Made by a program: the position numbers and the translations under genes
Shown: positions 1-7,232 of the stretch, in pieces
How the letters are laid out: the number at the start of each line of letters is the position of its first letter
Position numbering within the stretch: the first letter of the stretch is position 1
The notes under the pieces: model-generated
Databases searched by the model: none
What the model saw: the letters and a program-made list of their open reading frames with translations, nothing else
Told to the model about the DNA's origin: nothing
From: JAAYYY01 sp964602995
Lineage (GTDB): Bacteria; Chloroflexota; Anaerolineae; Promineifilales; Promineifilaceae
Length of the DNA stretch: 35,649 bases
NCBI GenBank assembly: GCA_964602995.1
Contig: CAZRTM010000034.1
Coordinates: 1-35,649 of the forward strand
Direction: 5' to 3'

Positions 1-174
1 CGAGCCACCTGCCTACATGAGAGCGGCGGGCACGGTCAGGAGACCGGCCCGAGCCGAATACATTGCTGTGGCCGGTCTCCCGACCGAGCCACCTGCCTAC
101 ATGAGAGCGGCGGGCACGGTCAGGAGACCGGCCCGAGCAGTATACGCAACATGAAAAAGGAGACCGGCCCGAGC
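1..174. repeat. 54-bp direct repeat plus third partial copy
   Basis: Positions 1-54 and 85-138 are identical. The last 17 bases of the unit (AGGAGACCGGCCCGAGC) recur at 158-174. Between the two full copies, 70-80 (GGCCGGTCTCC) is the exact reverse complement of 39-49, so the unit can fold into an 11-bp hairpin with a 20-nt loop. The window begins exactly at a repeat edge, so the array may continue upstream. No ORF covers it. A diverged relative is seen at 4701-4747. Function unknown; it looks like a dispersed intergenic element. Confidence 0.85.
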
Positions 175-201
175 GATAGTTCCGTTGTGAATCCAGGGGG
201 C

Positions 202-239
202 TATGGATAATTTGTAGCAGATACGCTACATTATGGATA
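202..239. promoter_or_regulatory. Palindrome flanked by direct repeats, upstream of the amidase gene
   Basis: TGTAGC (213-218) and GCTACA (225-230) form a perfect 6-bp inverted repeat with a 6-nt centre. It is flanked by two copies of TATGGATA at 202-209 and 232-239. The group ends 22 bp before the ATG at 262 and could be an operator overlapping a promoter. No convincing -35/-10 pair was found, so the role is inferred from symmetry and position only. Confidence 0.4.
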
Positions 240-261
240 TTTAGAACGGGAGGGTAATGGT

Positions 262-2550
262 ATGCAAAAGCAGCTCCCTATAATTACGTTATTTCTGCTC
301 TATCTCCTTGTATTTTCCTGGGCAGGGAGTGAGCGCGCTGAAGCCTTAGAACCGGCGTTGCAGCCTGACGAGGCCATCCGGTCGGAGGAGCTAACATTTC
401 ACGGGTTCGATTTCGCAAACGGCGGCGGCGACAACGTTGTCGTCGGAGGGGATGGGATCACCCTGGCCCAGGGTACAGCCACAGCTACTTATACATCACC
501 GCCTCTTGACGCGCCGCTGGCCTTTAATGCCCTGGTTCCGCAGTGGCGCACGCCCCAATCGGAAACGGCCCTGCAAGAGGGGCAGGCCGGTCTCCCCGTA
601 GAAGATGAGCATGAGCTGCTACGCTTCCAGTTCCGCACGGCCAAAGAGGGGCGCTGGAGCGAATGGCTGGACATCCATGAAAATCACGATCTGCTGCAGC
701 CGGGCGACACCTTCTACATTGGCGACATGCTCGTCGTTCCCGCCGAGGACGTGACGCATGACCAGTTCCAGTATCGCATCCATCTGCAGCGCGACGCCGG
801 ACAGCCAACGCCCCATCTAGAGGAGCTGCGCATTACCTTCATTGACGCCACGGCCGGCCCGACGACAGAGGAGCTGGTTGCGCAACAGGAGGCCCAGCCT
901 GAGCTGCAGCAGGCTACCAACGCTTATCCAAAACCTCCTGTCATTCCCCGCATTGCGTGGTGTAATGATCCCGCCTGTAACTACTCTGATGGGCTGCGGT
1001 ACGAGCCGGTGACACACCTCATCTTGCACCATACGGTGACCACCAGCAGCGGTGATTCGGCGGCGACGGTGCGCGCCATCTGGAAATTCCACACCTTCAC
1101 TCGCGGTTGGGGTGACATCGGCTACAACTACCTGGTCGATATCAACGGGGTCATCTTCGAAGGGCATTTGGGCGGCGATGATGTCGTGGGTACCCATTCC
1201 GGCGACGCCAACGCGGGCAGTATGGCCCTTTCTCTCATCGGCAACTTCGTCGATGTCACACCGCCACAGGCGATGATGAATGCTGCCGCCGACCTCTTCG
1301 CCTGGAAAGCGGACCAGAAGAAGATTGACATTTTTGACGCTGGCAAGTTGCCCTACATGGACTGGGGCCTGCCTAAACTGATGGGTCACCGCGACGTTTA
1401 CGGCACCACCCAATGCCCGGGCGATCAGGCGCACGTGCTTCTGCCCGCCCTGCGCGACGCCATCGCCCAGCGCATCAATTTCACACCACCGCACCTATAC
1501 TATGACGAGCTGGACCCGCAAAGTGGCTTCACCAGAAGCCCCGTAGGGTGGCAGCGCGGGCCGGCCGGCTGTGGCTGGGGCGTTAACTCCTATTACGCCA
1601 TGACCACGACCGATACCAACGTCGCGCCCTATTGGGCCGACTGGCGTCCGCAGGTCAACGTGCCCGGCCAGTATGAGCTATGGATCTTTGCTCCCCGCTG
1701 CCGCACCGGGGCCAGAGACACCAACGGCGCTCGCTATCGCATCATCGATCCCTTGGGCACTTCCTATGTCACGGTCAATCAGGAGGCCGCTCTTGGCCTC
1801 TGGAGGTATCTCGGCAAATATACGTTCTCCGGCAACAGCACCAGCATTCACATCGATAATATTACGAGCACCGACAGTGGCTTTGGGCTGTGGGCCGACG
1901 CCATCCGCCTGCGGTACCTGGATCCGGGCGCGCTCAACCGCGCTCCCGTCGATGAGAGCTGGCAGACGTCGCGCACGGTCAATTTCCAGTGGACTGTCAC
2001 CAATCAAAGCTCCGCCGCCAGCCAACGTTTGCAGGTGGCTCTCGACGATGACTTCACAAACCTTGTGCTGAACCAGCCGTTGGGCGCAGATGCCGGCAGT
2101 TACACGCACAACTTTGCTGAGGATTACAAGGAGCTTTTCTGGCGCGTGCTAGTCACCAACACCCAGGGCCAGACAGAGGCGTCCAGGCCCACCAGCTTCG
2201 GCATCGATACGCAACCGCCACTCTCTCGCGTGCACGCCATTTTCCGCCTTCCAGACGGACGCCTGCTCGTCGGCTGGCAGGGTGAGGATGCAGGCTCGGG
2301 CATCGTTCGCTACAATATCGACTATCGAGCTGAAGGCAGCGGCACATGGCAGCGCTGGCGCGAGAATACGACGCTTAACGGCGACTTTTTCACGCTGCCC
2401 GACGCGGGCCAGACATACTGGTTCCGCAGCCAGGCCATTGATGCTGCGAATCAAGTGGAACTGCTGCACAGTGGAAGCGGCGACCGCAATACGCTACAGG
2501 CGATTCCGCTGAATTACGAGTTGCCTTTGCCGTTGTTACTTAACGACTAA
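262..2550 (+). CDS. Secreted N-acetylmuramoyl-L-alanine amidase / PGRP-like protein
   Basis: The 762-residue protein starts with a signal peptide (about residues 1-28, hydrophobic core then A-E-A). Residues about 250-400 match the amidase_2/PGRP fold: His256-His257-Thr258 (LHHT), His376 in GHRD and Cys385 in TQCPG, the positions expected for zinc ligands. Residues about 415-555 resemble a golvesin-like carbohydrate-binding domain (WQRG, WGVNSYYA, LWADAIRL), and about 570-750 look like fibronectin-III-like beta modules. Expected role: cleavage or recognition of peptidoglycan stem peptides outside the membrane. The ATG has a GGGAGGG Shine-Dalgarno 7 bases upstream. The downstream flavoprotein follows within 43 bp and may be cotranscribed. 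Family assignment is firm; substrate and cell-wall role are inferred. Confidence 0.85.
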   Translation: MQKQLPIITLFLLYLLVFSWAGSERAEALEPALQPDEAIRSEELTFHGFDFANGGGDNVVVGGDGITLAQGTATATYTSPPLDAPLAFNALVPQWRTPQSETALQEGQAGLPVEDEHELLRFQFRTAKEGRWSEWLDIHENHDLLQPGDTFYIGDMLVVPAEDVTHDQFQYRIHLQRDAGQPTPHLEELRITFIDATAGPTTEELVAQQEAQPELQQATNAYPKPPVIPRIAWCNDPACNYSDGLRYEPVTHLILHHTVTTSSGDSAATVRAIWKFHTFTRGWGDIGYNYLVDINGVIFEGHLGGDDVVGTHSGDANAGSMALSLIGNFVDVTPPQAMMNAAADLFAWKADQKKIDIFDAGKLPYMDWGLPKLMGHRDVYGTTQCPGDQAHVLLPALRDAIAQRINFTPPHLYYDELDPQSGFTRSPVGWQRGPAGCGWGVNSYYAMTTTDTNVAPYWADWRPQVNVPGQYELWIFAPRCRTGARDTNGARYRIIDPLGTSYVTVNQEAALGLWRYLGKYTFSGNSTSIHIDNITSTDSGFGLWADAIRLRYLDPGALNRAPVDESWQTSRTVNFQWTVTNQSSAASQRLQVALDDDFTNLVLNQPLGADAGSYTHNFAEDYKELFWRVLVTNTQGQTEASRPTSFGIDTQPPLSRVHAIFRLPDGRLLVGWQGEDAGSGIVRYNIDYRAEGSGTWQRWRENTTLNGDFFTLPDAGQTYWFRSQAIDAANQVELLHSGSGDRNTLQAIPLNYELPLPLLLND

Positions 2551-2593
2551 TTCGCATTACGTTCCTGAAGAGAAGACAGGAGAGTTGGTGACG

Positions 2594-3775
2594 ATGACGC
2601 AGGTTGAAAAGGTTGACGTTCTGATTGTTGGCTCTGGGCCGTCGGGCATGTCTACGGCCCTGCATCTGGTACAGAACGACCCCGGTTGGGCAGAACGCAT
2701 CGTCGTCGTGGACAAGGCGGTGCATCCGCGCGAGAAGCTCTGTGGCGGCGGTGTGACTCACCTGGGCGCCGACGTGCTGGCGCGGCTGGGGTTGCGTTTC
2801 GAGCCACAACACTTTTCGGTGCGCGAAGTGCGCCTCACTTACGAAGAGCTCAGCTACTCCTTCAAGGCCAACCCTGCTTTCCGCATCACGCGCCGCGATG
2901 AATTCGACCACTGGCTTGTGCAGAAGGGCGAGGAGCGTGGCATCTGCGTGCGCCAGGGTGAAGCGGTCAAGGACATCAGCGTGGAAGATGAGCACGTGGT
3001 GGTAGAGACGGAGAAGGCCATTTTTCACGCTCAGATCGTCGTCGCCGCCGACGGCTCGCGCAGCTTTGTGCGTACCCGCCTCAAATGGGATGACGACTCT
3101 CGCGTGGCGCGCCTGCTGGAAGTGTTGACTCCCGAGAATGCCCAGACCCAGCGCGAATTTCAGAACGGCGTGGCCATCTTCGACTTTACGCCCATGCAAA
3201 AAGACCTGCAGGGTTACTATTGGGACTTCCCCAGCTACGTTCAGGGCGAACCGTACATGAACCGTGGCGTCTTCGATAGCCGGGCGCGCCCTGAGAAAGC
3301 GAAAGCCGACCTCAAGGATGTCCTGGGCAGCTCAATGTCGCAAAGGCAACGTGAGCTGAGCGATTATAAACTGAAAGGCCATCCCATTCGCTGGTTCGAT
3401 AAGGAAGGCCGCTTTTCCACTCCCCGCGTGCTGCTCGTTGGCGATGCTGCCGGAGCAGATCCGCTGCTTGGCGAAGGGATCTCCTTTGCCCTCGGTTACG
3501 GAGAAGTAGCCGCCGCGGCCATTGAAGACGCGTTCGCCCGCCAGGATTTCAGCCTGGAAACGTATCGCGACCGCCTGCTGGAGCACCGCCTCTTCCGCCA
3601 CCTGGCCTGGCGCACACGCCTGGCCCGCAAAGCTTACTTGCTGAACTATCCCTGGCTGGCCCGCCTCGGCTGGCGCATTGCCCGCTTCGCCATCCGCTTC
3701 ACCCGCTGGCGCAATCGCGAGTACCGCCCCGGTGTCTCGCACGTGTTGAATAGATCGGCGTTTAGTGGACGGTGA
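2594..3775 (+). CDS. Geranylgeranyl reductase family FAD-dependent oxidoreductase
   Basis: The N-terminus carries the dinucleotide-binding motif VLIVGSGPSG followed by PREKLCGGGV, typical of geranylgeranyl reductases and related flavoproteins. A second FAD motif, GDAAGADPLLGEGIS, is near residue 285. The protein is about 393 residues, normal for the family, and ends in a basic helical tail. It probably saturates double bonds of an isoprenoid chain (quinone, carotenoid or lipid side chain) with FAD as cofactor; the substrate cannot be read from sequence. Start choice: the frame is also open from TTG 2585 and GTG 2588, but AGGAGAG at 2578-2584 is 9 bases before ATG 2594 and too close to the other two. 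A short-period repeat block begins right after the TGA. Confidence 0.8.
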   Translation: MTQVEKVDVLIVGSGPSGMSTALHLVQNDPGWAERIVVVDKAVHPREKLCGGGVTHLGADVLARLGLRFEPQHFSVREVRLTYEELSYSFKANPAFRITRRDEFDHWLVQKGEERGICVRQGEAVKDISVEDEHVVVETEKAIFHAQIVVAADGSRSFVRTRLKWDDDSRVARLLEVLTPENAQTQREFQNGVAIFDFTPMQKDLQGYYWDFPSYVQGEPYMNRGVFDSRARPEKAKADLKDVLGSSMSQRQRELSDYKLKGHPIRWFDKEGRFSTPRVLLVGDAAGADPLLGEGISFALGYGEVAAAAIEDAFARQDFSLETYRDRLLEHRLFRHLAWRTRLARKAYLLNYPWLARLGWRIARFAIRFTRWRNREYRPGVSHVLNRSAFSGR

Positions 3776-3900
3776 GTGGTATTCGGTATTCCGTAATCAG
3801 TATTCCGTAATCAGTAAACAGTATTCAGTAACTGTGCACCGATTACCGACCCACCGACTACCGATTACCGGTCCACCGATTACGGATTACTGACCACTGC
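3776..3900. repeat. Heptad repeat block with inverted symmetry between convergent genes
   Basis: The 125 bp between two convergent genes are almost entirely 7-bp units: variants of CAGTATT / CCGTAAT on the left and ACCGATT / ACCGACC / ACTGACC on the right, with occasional 8-bp steps. The right half read on the minus strand (CAGTAATCCGTAATCGGT) is the same kind of unit as the left half, so the block is a long imperfect inverted repeat. It abuts the stop codons on both sides (TGA 3773-3775; TAG on the minus strand at 3901-3903). It may form a long RNA hairpin for either transcript; no T-run terminator is present. Confidence 0.85.
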
Positions 3901-4485
3901 CTACTGATCCCTCCGCTTCCGCGGGTGCCCGTATAGCCACCAGTACTTCTCTTTAGGATAGGCCCGCTTCCACTCCTGAGGCCAGACGAACTCGCCGGGG
4001 AGCCACTTCTGGCGTAGTTGGCGGTCTAGCATGGCCACGCGCTGCGCCACTTCTGGTTGAAGCTGATAGGGCGATGCGCGTAGCTGATCGAGCAGCGCCT
4101 CAATCATGGCCCGCGCCTCTACCGCTGTTTCATAATAGGCTATGCCGCTGTCGCGCTTTGTCTCGCGCAGATACTCGTTCCACTGGCGCAATCGTGCTTC
4201 CAGCTCTTCGTGGGCGTGATGCTCAAAGCGCACCACTTTTTCATCCAGTGCGGAGCGATAACTGTTAATCGCTTTGTGCAGCCGGTCTTGCTCATCTTTG
4301 TCCAGCATATCCCGCAGTTGCAAAAGCCGGTGCTCGCGCATCAGGTAGCCGCCCAGGGTCAGGCGCGGCAAATCTCCACCGCTCATGGGCCAGAACAGCA
4401 CATCGCTGCGCAAATAGTCATCCATTTCCCCGGCCATTGCTTCCAGAACTTCCAAATCACGTTGTAGTTTTTGCATGCCTTCCAT
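3901..4485 (-). CDS. Hypothetical helical protein
   Basis: A 194-residue, charged, mostly helical protein with no signal peptide or membrane segment; probably cytoplasmic. The N-terminal 100 residues are rich in Leu, Glu and Arg with heptad-like spacing, so a coiled-coil or helical bundle is plausible. The C-terminus is aromatic and basic (WPQEW, KEKYWWLYGHPRKRRDQ). I do not recognise the family. Two in-frame ATGs exist (4485 and 4476); GAAGGA lies about 11 bases before the first, which I chose. Its stop codon runs straight into the repeat block at 3776-3900. The gene is isolated: convergent with the flavoprotein gene and divergent from the zinc-ribbon gene at 4813. Confidence 0.65.
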   Translation of the reverse strand: MEGMQKLQRDLEVLEAMAGEMDDYLRSDVLFWPMSGGDLPRLTLGGYLMREHRLLQLRDMLDKDEQDRLHKAINSYRSALDEKVVRFEHHAHEELEARLRQWNEYLRETKRDSGIAYYETAVEARAMIEALLDQLRASPYQLQPEVAQRVAMLDRQLRQKWLPGEFVWPQEWKRAYPKEKYWWLYGHPRKRRDQ

Positions 4486-4763
4486 TGTCCAATGTGTCCT
4501 TCACTTCACTTCATTAACGTTTCACTGTTTGGTGGGAACGGTTTTTCAAAGCGTTCCAAAGCGTTCTCCTACGTGATGCGGAAATTGCGAACTTCAATAA
4601 ATTGCTATGTAAGACGTTCCTTTGTTAACTGCTGTAGGGTTGAGTCCGTCTGTTTCCATTGTAACAGTTTATCTGCGACTCAGGAAATAGGGCGGGGCTA
4701 CGAGCGACCTGCCATGTGGAGCGCCTGGCCCCAGGCGGGCACAGACCCCGTGTCTGTCTCTTC
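4486..4763. other. Intergenic region with short repeats and a diverged copy of the 54-bp element
   Basis: No gene is seen here. CAAAGCGTTC is tandemly duplicated (4547-4556, 4557-4566). GGAACG before it and CGTTCC after it could pair. On the minus strand TGTTACAAT (4658-4666) is a possible extended -10 for the 3901-4485 gene, but its -35 is poor. Positions 4701-4747 resemble the 54-bp element at the window start: both open CGAGC(C/G)ACCTGCC and share GGCGGGCAC and AGACC in the same order. The later copy contains GCCTGGCCCCAGGC, a short hairpin. Confidence 0.5.
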
Positions 4764-4772
4764 TGTTATAAT
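4764..4772 (+). promoter_or_regulatory. Extended -10 promoter of the zinc-ribbon gene
   Basis: TGTTATAAT contains a perfect TATAAT (4767-4772) with the extended TG at 4764-4765. No good -35 is present, as is common for extended -10 promoters. Transcription would start near 4779, giving a leader of about 34 nt before ATG 4813. Confidence 0.6.
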
Positions 4773-4812
4773 GCTCTCGTATTGTTTACTGGAAAGATAG
4801 GTATCACACAAG

Positions 4813-5109
4813 ATGACTAAAATCAGACGTTCTGTAATACTCAAGCTGGCGGCTGCGGCTTATGAAATGGACCTGAATGTGCTCACCGGCACTCTGCATC
4901 AGAACGAGCAGGGCCAGTGGCTCATCGGAGAGCACGACCTCATCCGCTGGCTGGCGACACACGAAGGGGAGGAGCTGGTGCTGGTTTTAGGCTCGCTCGA
5001 CGACGAAAGCCCGGTGACCACGCGCACCTGCCGCACCTGCGGACGCGATTTCACCGATCTGGAATGTCCTTACTGCCGTGAGAATCGCATCCGTTTGCGG
5101 GGGAGGTAG
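4813..5109 (+). CDS. Small zinc-ribbon protein
   Basis: A 98-residue protein. The C-terminal third carries two Cys pairs, C73-x2-C76 (CRTC) and C85-x2-C88 (CPYC), a compact zinc ribbon followed by a basic tail (RIRLRGR). The first 60 residues (KIRRSVILKLAAAAYEMDLNV, then DLIRWLATHEGEELVLVLGSL) look like a small alpha/beta domain that I do not recognise. Probably a cytoplasmic nucleic-acid- or protein-binding adaptor; this is inferred. The Shine-Dalgarno is weak. The next gene starts two bases after this stop, and the GGGAGG inside the last codons is that gene's ribosome site, so the pair is probably translationally coupled. Confidence 0.7.
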   Translation: MTKIRRSVILKLAAAAYEMDLNVLTGTLHQNEQGQWLIGEHDLIRWLATHEGEELVLVLGSLDDESPVTTRTCRTCGRDFTDLECPYCRENRIRLRGR

Positions 5110-5150
5110 GGGTGGTTGGGTGGTTTGTTGGTTGGATGGTTGGGTGGGGG
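5110..5150 (+). repeat. Octad repeat directly after a stop codon, read as coding sequence
   Basis: Units TGGTTGGG / TGGTTTGT / TGGTTGGA / TGGTTGGG follow the TAG at 5107-5109 with an 8-bp period. The next gene's GTG lies inside the block, so the repeat is predicted to be translated as MVGWFVGWMVGWG. Confidence 0.75.
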
Positions 5151-6026
5151 CGACTTCTTTTGAAACGAATGCGCTTGCTGGCGCTGCTTGCTCTTCTCAC
5201 GATTGGGGTGTTCTCACCCGCCACGGCGCAAGAGGAGGCGCAAACGCTGGAATGGCTGACGGTGGAGTTGTGGCCTGATTATGACCAGCCTGCGGTGCTG
5301 GTCCTGCTTACCGGGGCGTTGTCTGAGGAGGCGGCGCTGCCGGCTACGGTTACTATACCGCTGCCGTCAGAAGCCAACGTTAACGCCGTCGCACGTATTT
5401 CCGCGGACAATGTGATGGTCGATGACGTCGACTTTTCCCAGGCCGGCGATTCCCTCACTTTGCAGACGCCAGACCGCCGCTTCAGGGTTGAATATTACAT
5501 GCCCTACGCCAGCAGCGAGTTGTCCCACCGTTTCAGCTTTCAGTGGCAAGCTGACCTGAACGTGGAACAGGTGGTCGTCACCGTGCAACAGCCGCGCCTG
5601 GCGCCATCCATCGACATCTCGCCACAACCAGACGTGGCCGGCGAGGGCAACGACGGTCTGCAATATTACAGCCTGCCCATCGTCGCCGTTCCTGCCAACC
5701 AGCCATTTACTGTTGACGTTCAGTATACTCTGGAACGGGCTGGCCTATCGGTTGACACGGCCGCGCAGGAAAGAGGGCCAGACTGGCTCCTACTGGCCGC
5801 CGTGGCCGCCGCCATTCTTCTTCTGGTTCTGGCGGCTATTCTGCTCTGGCCTCGCCTCAGCGCCGCCAGGCAGGCGACGCCCCGTAAGCCAGCGCCGCGC
5901 AAACCGGCGCCCGAACGCTTGCAGCAATCTCCCGCCCGCTATTGCCACAACTGCGGCCAGCCAGCCCGGCCTGGTGACCGTTTTTGTCGCCAGTGTGGGA
6001 CGGAGTTGAGGGGGGTGGAGGATTAG
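5112..6026 (+). CDS. Exported membrane-anchored protein with C-terminal zinc ribbon
   Basis: 304 residues. A signal sequence is visible (MRLLALLALLTIGVFSPATA, cleavage before QEE), then an extracytoplasmic beta-rich domain of about 180 residues, one membrane helix (about 226-247), a Pro/Arg/Lys linker, and a cytoplasmic zinc ribbon (CHNCG...CRQCG). The topology is extracellular domain outside, zinc ribbon inside. Start: GTG 5112 has an excellent GGGAGG 5 bases upstream, but its first 13 residues come from an octad repeat; ATG 5136 and ATG 5169 (which begins the clean signal peptide) are alternatives. The stop TAG is itself part of a GGAGATT-type repeat. Function unknown; it may sense or organise something at the membrane together with the preceding zinc-ribbon protein. 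Confidence 0.7.
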   Translation: MVGWFVGWMVGWGRLLLKRMRLLALLALLTIGVFSPATAQEEAQTLEWLTVELWPDYDQPAVLVLLTGALSEEAALPATVTIPLPSEANVNAVARISADNVMVDDVDFSQAGDSLTLQTPDRRFRVEYYMPYASSELSHRFSFQWQADLNVEQVVVTVQQPRLAPSIDISPQPDVAGEGNDGLQYYSLPIVAVPANQPFTVDVQYTLERAGLSVDTAAQERGPDWLLLAAVAAAILLLVLAAILLWPRLSAARQATPRKPAPRKPAPERLQQSPARYCHNCGQPARPGDRFCRQCGTELRGVED

Positions 6027-6055
6027 AGATTGGAGATTGGAGATTGGAGATTGGA
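6017..6055 (+). repeat. GGAGATT heptad repeat spanning the stop codon
   Basis: About five units of GGAGATT / AGAGATT in tandem. The TAG stop (6024-6026) of the zinc-ribbon membrane protein lies inside the first units (GGAGGATTAGAGATTGG). A near-identical arrangement occurs at 32099-32129 and 17811-17834. Confidence 0.85.
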
Positions 6056-6171
6056 TTTTTGCCGCAGATGTCCCGATGCGGGGCGGACGCGGATGCCCCG
6101 CGCCGGGGAACGCAGATTTTTTGTAGATGGGGTTTCTATACCTCTCCGGTGCTAAAGCAGTTGTGACAAAT

Positions 6172-6209
6172 AAAAAAGCCCGGTCAGAATTATTCTGGCC
6201 GGGCTTTTT
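6172..6209. terminator. Bidirectional rho-independent terminator
   Basis: A-run, then stem AAGCCCGGTCAGAAT / ATTCTGGCCGGGCTT with almost no loop, then T-run. A-tract and T-tract on both sides let it serve the zinc-ribbon pair (+) and the cytochrome operon (-), which converge here. Confidence 0.9.
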
Positions 6210-6234
6210 CAGTTTAATCTATGGGTCGTGCTTT

Positions 6235-7230
6235 TTATTCGCCGGAGTCAGTGTCGGGGGCGGCGTCTGTGTTGGCATCTTCCGCTCCGTCACTGGCGTC
6301 CTCGACGTCTGCGGGTGTATCCGGCTCGTCGTTGGGCGGTTCTGGGCGCACTGCGCCTTCGGGATAGTCCACTTCGGCAGTGCTCTCGAACTCGGTGGCG
6401 CTCAGCACGTAGGACATTACGTCAGCCATATCCTGCTGTGTCATGCGCTCGCCGAAGTTGCCGGGCATTGTGCTTGGTTCATTACACGGACCACTGGGAC
6501 ACTCAGGAGCGATGAAGGCGTCCGGCTTCAGGATAGATTCGTAGACGTAATCAGCAGCCGTGTAACCGTCGATGCGCTCGGCGCCAGTCTGGTCGATGTC
6601 GCCCAGCCAGGGGCCAATATTAGCGCTACCTTCGTTGTCAAGGGCGCCGTGGCAGCTGGCGCAGGCATAGGTGGTGTTGTATAGCGTCGCGCCATTGTCG
6701 GGGTTGCCCTCGGGCAGCTCAGAGACATGGAGCGGCCAAACGGGGCCTTCTTCTCCCACCTGCTCGCCACAAAGCTCTTCATTTTCCCAGTTGAGAATGA
6801 ACAACGCTACGTCATGAACTTCACTTTTGCGCAGCGGGCCGCCGAAATCCTCACCCCAGGTGGGCATACCGGACCAGGGGCGGCCGGCGGCGATGGTGCT
6901 TTGCACCAGACTGAATTTACTGCCACCCCAGTCCAGCGCCTCCATACGTGGGCTTGTGGCGCCACATAGCAGGTCGGCGTTGTTCAGCGGGCGGCCAATG
7001 CAGCCGGTCTGCTCGCCGGTCGATGCATCAAAGCACGTTTCGGCGCGGCCTTCAACACCGTGGCAGGTGGCGCAGTTGTTCATATAGATTTCTGCACCGT
7101 TTTCGATGGAGCGCCCGTCAAACGCGTGCGAGAAGGCCTCCAGCCGCGCCGGCTCACGAAGCGCCACGAAGCCCAGGATGACCATCGTCAGCATGAACGC
7201 GATGGTTCCAATGATTATCTTGACTTGCAT
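6235..7230 (-). CDS. Membrane-anchored dihaem cytochrome c
   Basis: 331 residues. An N-terminal hydrophobic segment (about 4-24) with no clear cleavage site anchors it to the membrane. Two c-type haem motifs are present: C53-A-T-C56-H57 and C190-A-S-C193-H194, each in a cytochrome-c domain with candidate Met ligands (GMPTWGEDFG near 122; MPGNFGERM near 275). The last 45 residues are an acidic, Pro/Thr-rich tail. It is the third gene after Rieske and cytochrome b, 2 bp from the cytochrome b stop, with GGAAGATT as ribosome site. It most likely takes electrons from the Rieske protein in place of cytochrome c1 or f and passes them to an oxidase. Role inferred from motifs and operon. Confidence 0.88.
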   Translation of the reverse strand: MQVKIIIGTIAFMLTMVILGFVALREPARLEAFSHAFDGRSIENGAEIYMNNCATCHGVEGRAETCFDASTGEQTGCIGRPLNNADLLCGATSPRMEALDWGGSKFSLVQSTIAAGRPWSGMPTWGEDFGGPLRKSEVHDVALFILNWENEELCGEQVGEEGPVWPLHVSELPEGNPDNGATLYNTTYACASCHGALDNEGSANIGPWLGDIDQTGAERIDGYTAADYVYESILKPDAFIAPECPSGPCNEPSTMPGNFGERMTQQDMADVMSYVLSATEFESTAEVDYPEGAVRPEPPNDEPDTPADVEDASDGAEDANTDAAPDTDSGE

Positions 7231-7232
7231 GG

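Noticed and set aside
1..174. CRISPR array
   Set aside because: Only two full repeats of 54 bp with a 30-bp interval that contains an inverted part of the repeat; no regular unique spacers and no cas genes.
6127..6684. 185-codon plus-strand ORF over the terminator and the cytochrome c gene
   Set aside because: It runs through a bidirectional terminator and antisense to a gene with two CxxCH motifs.
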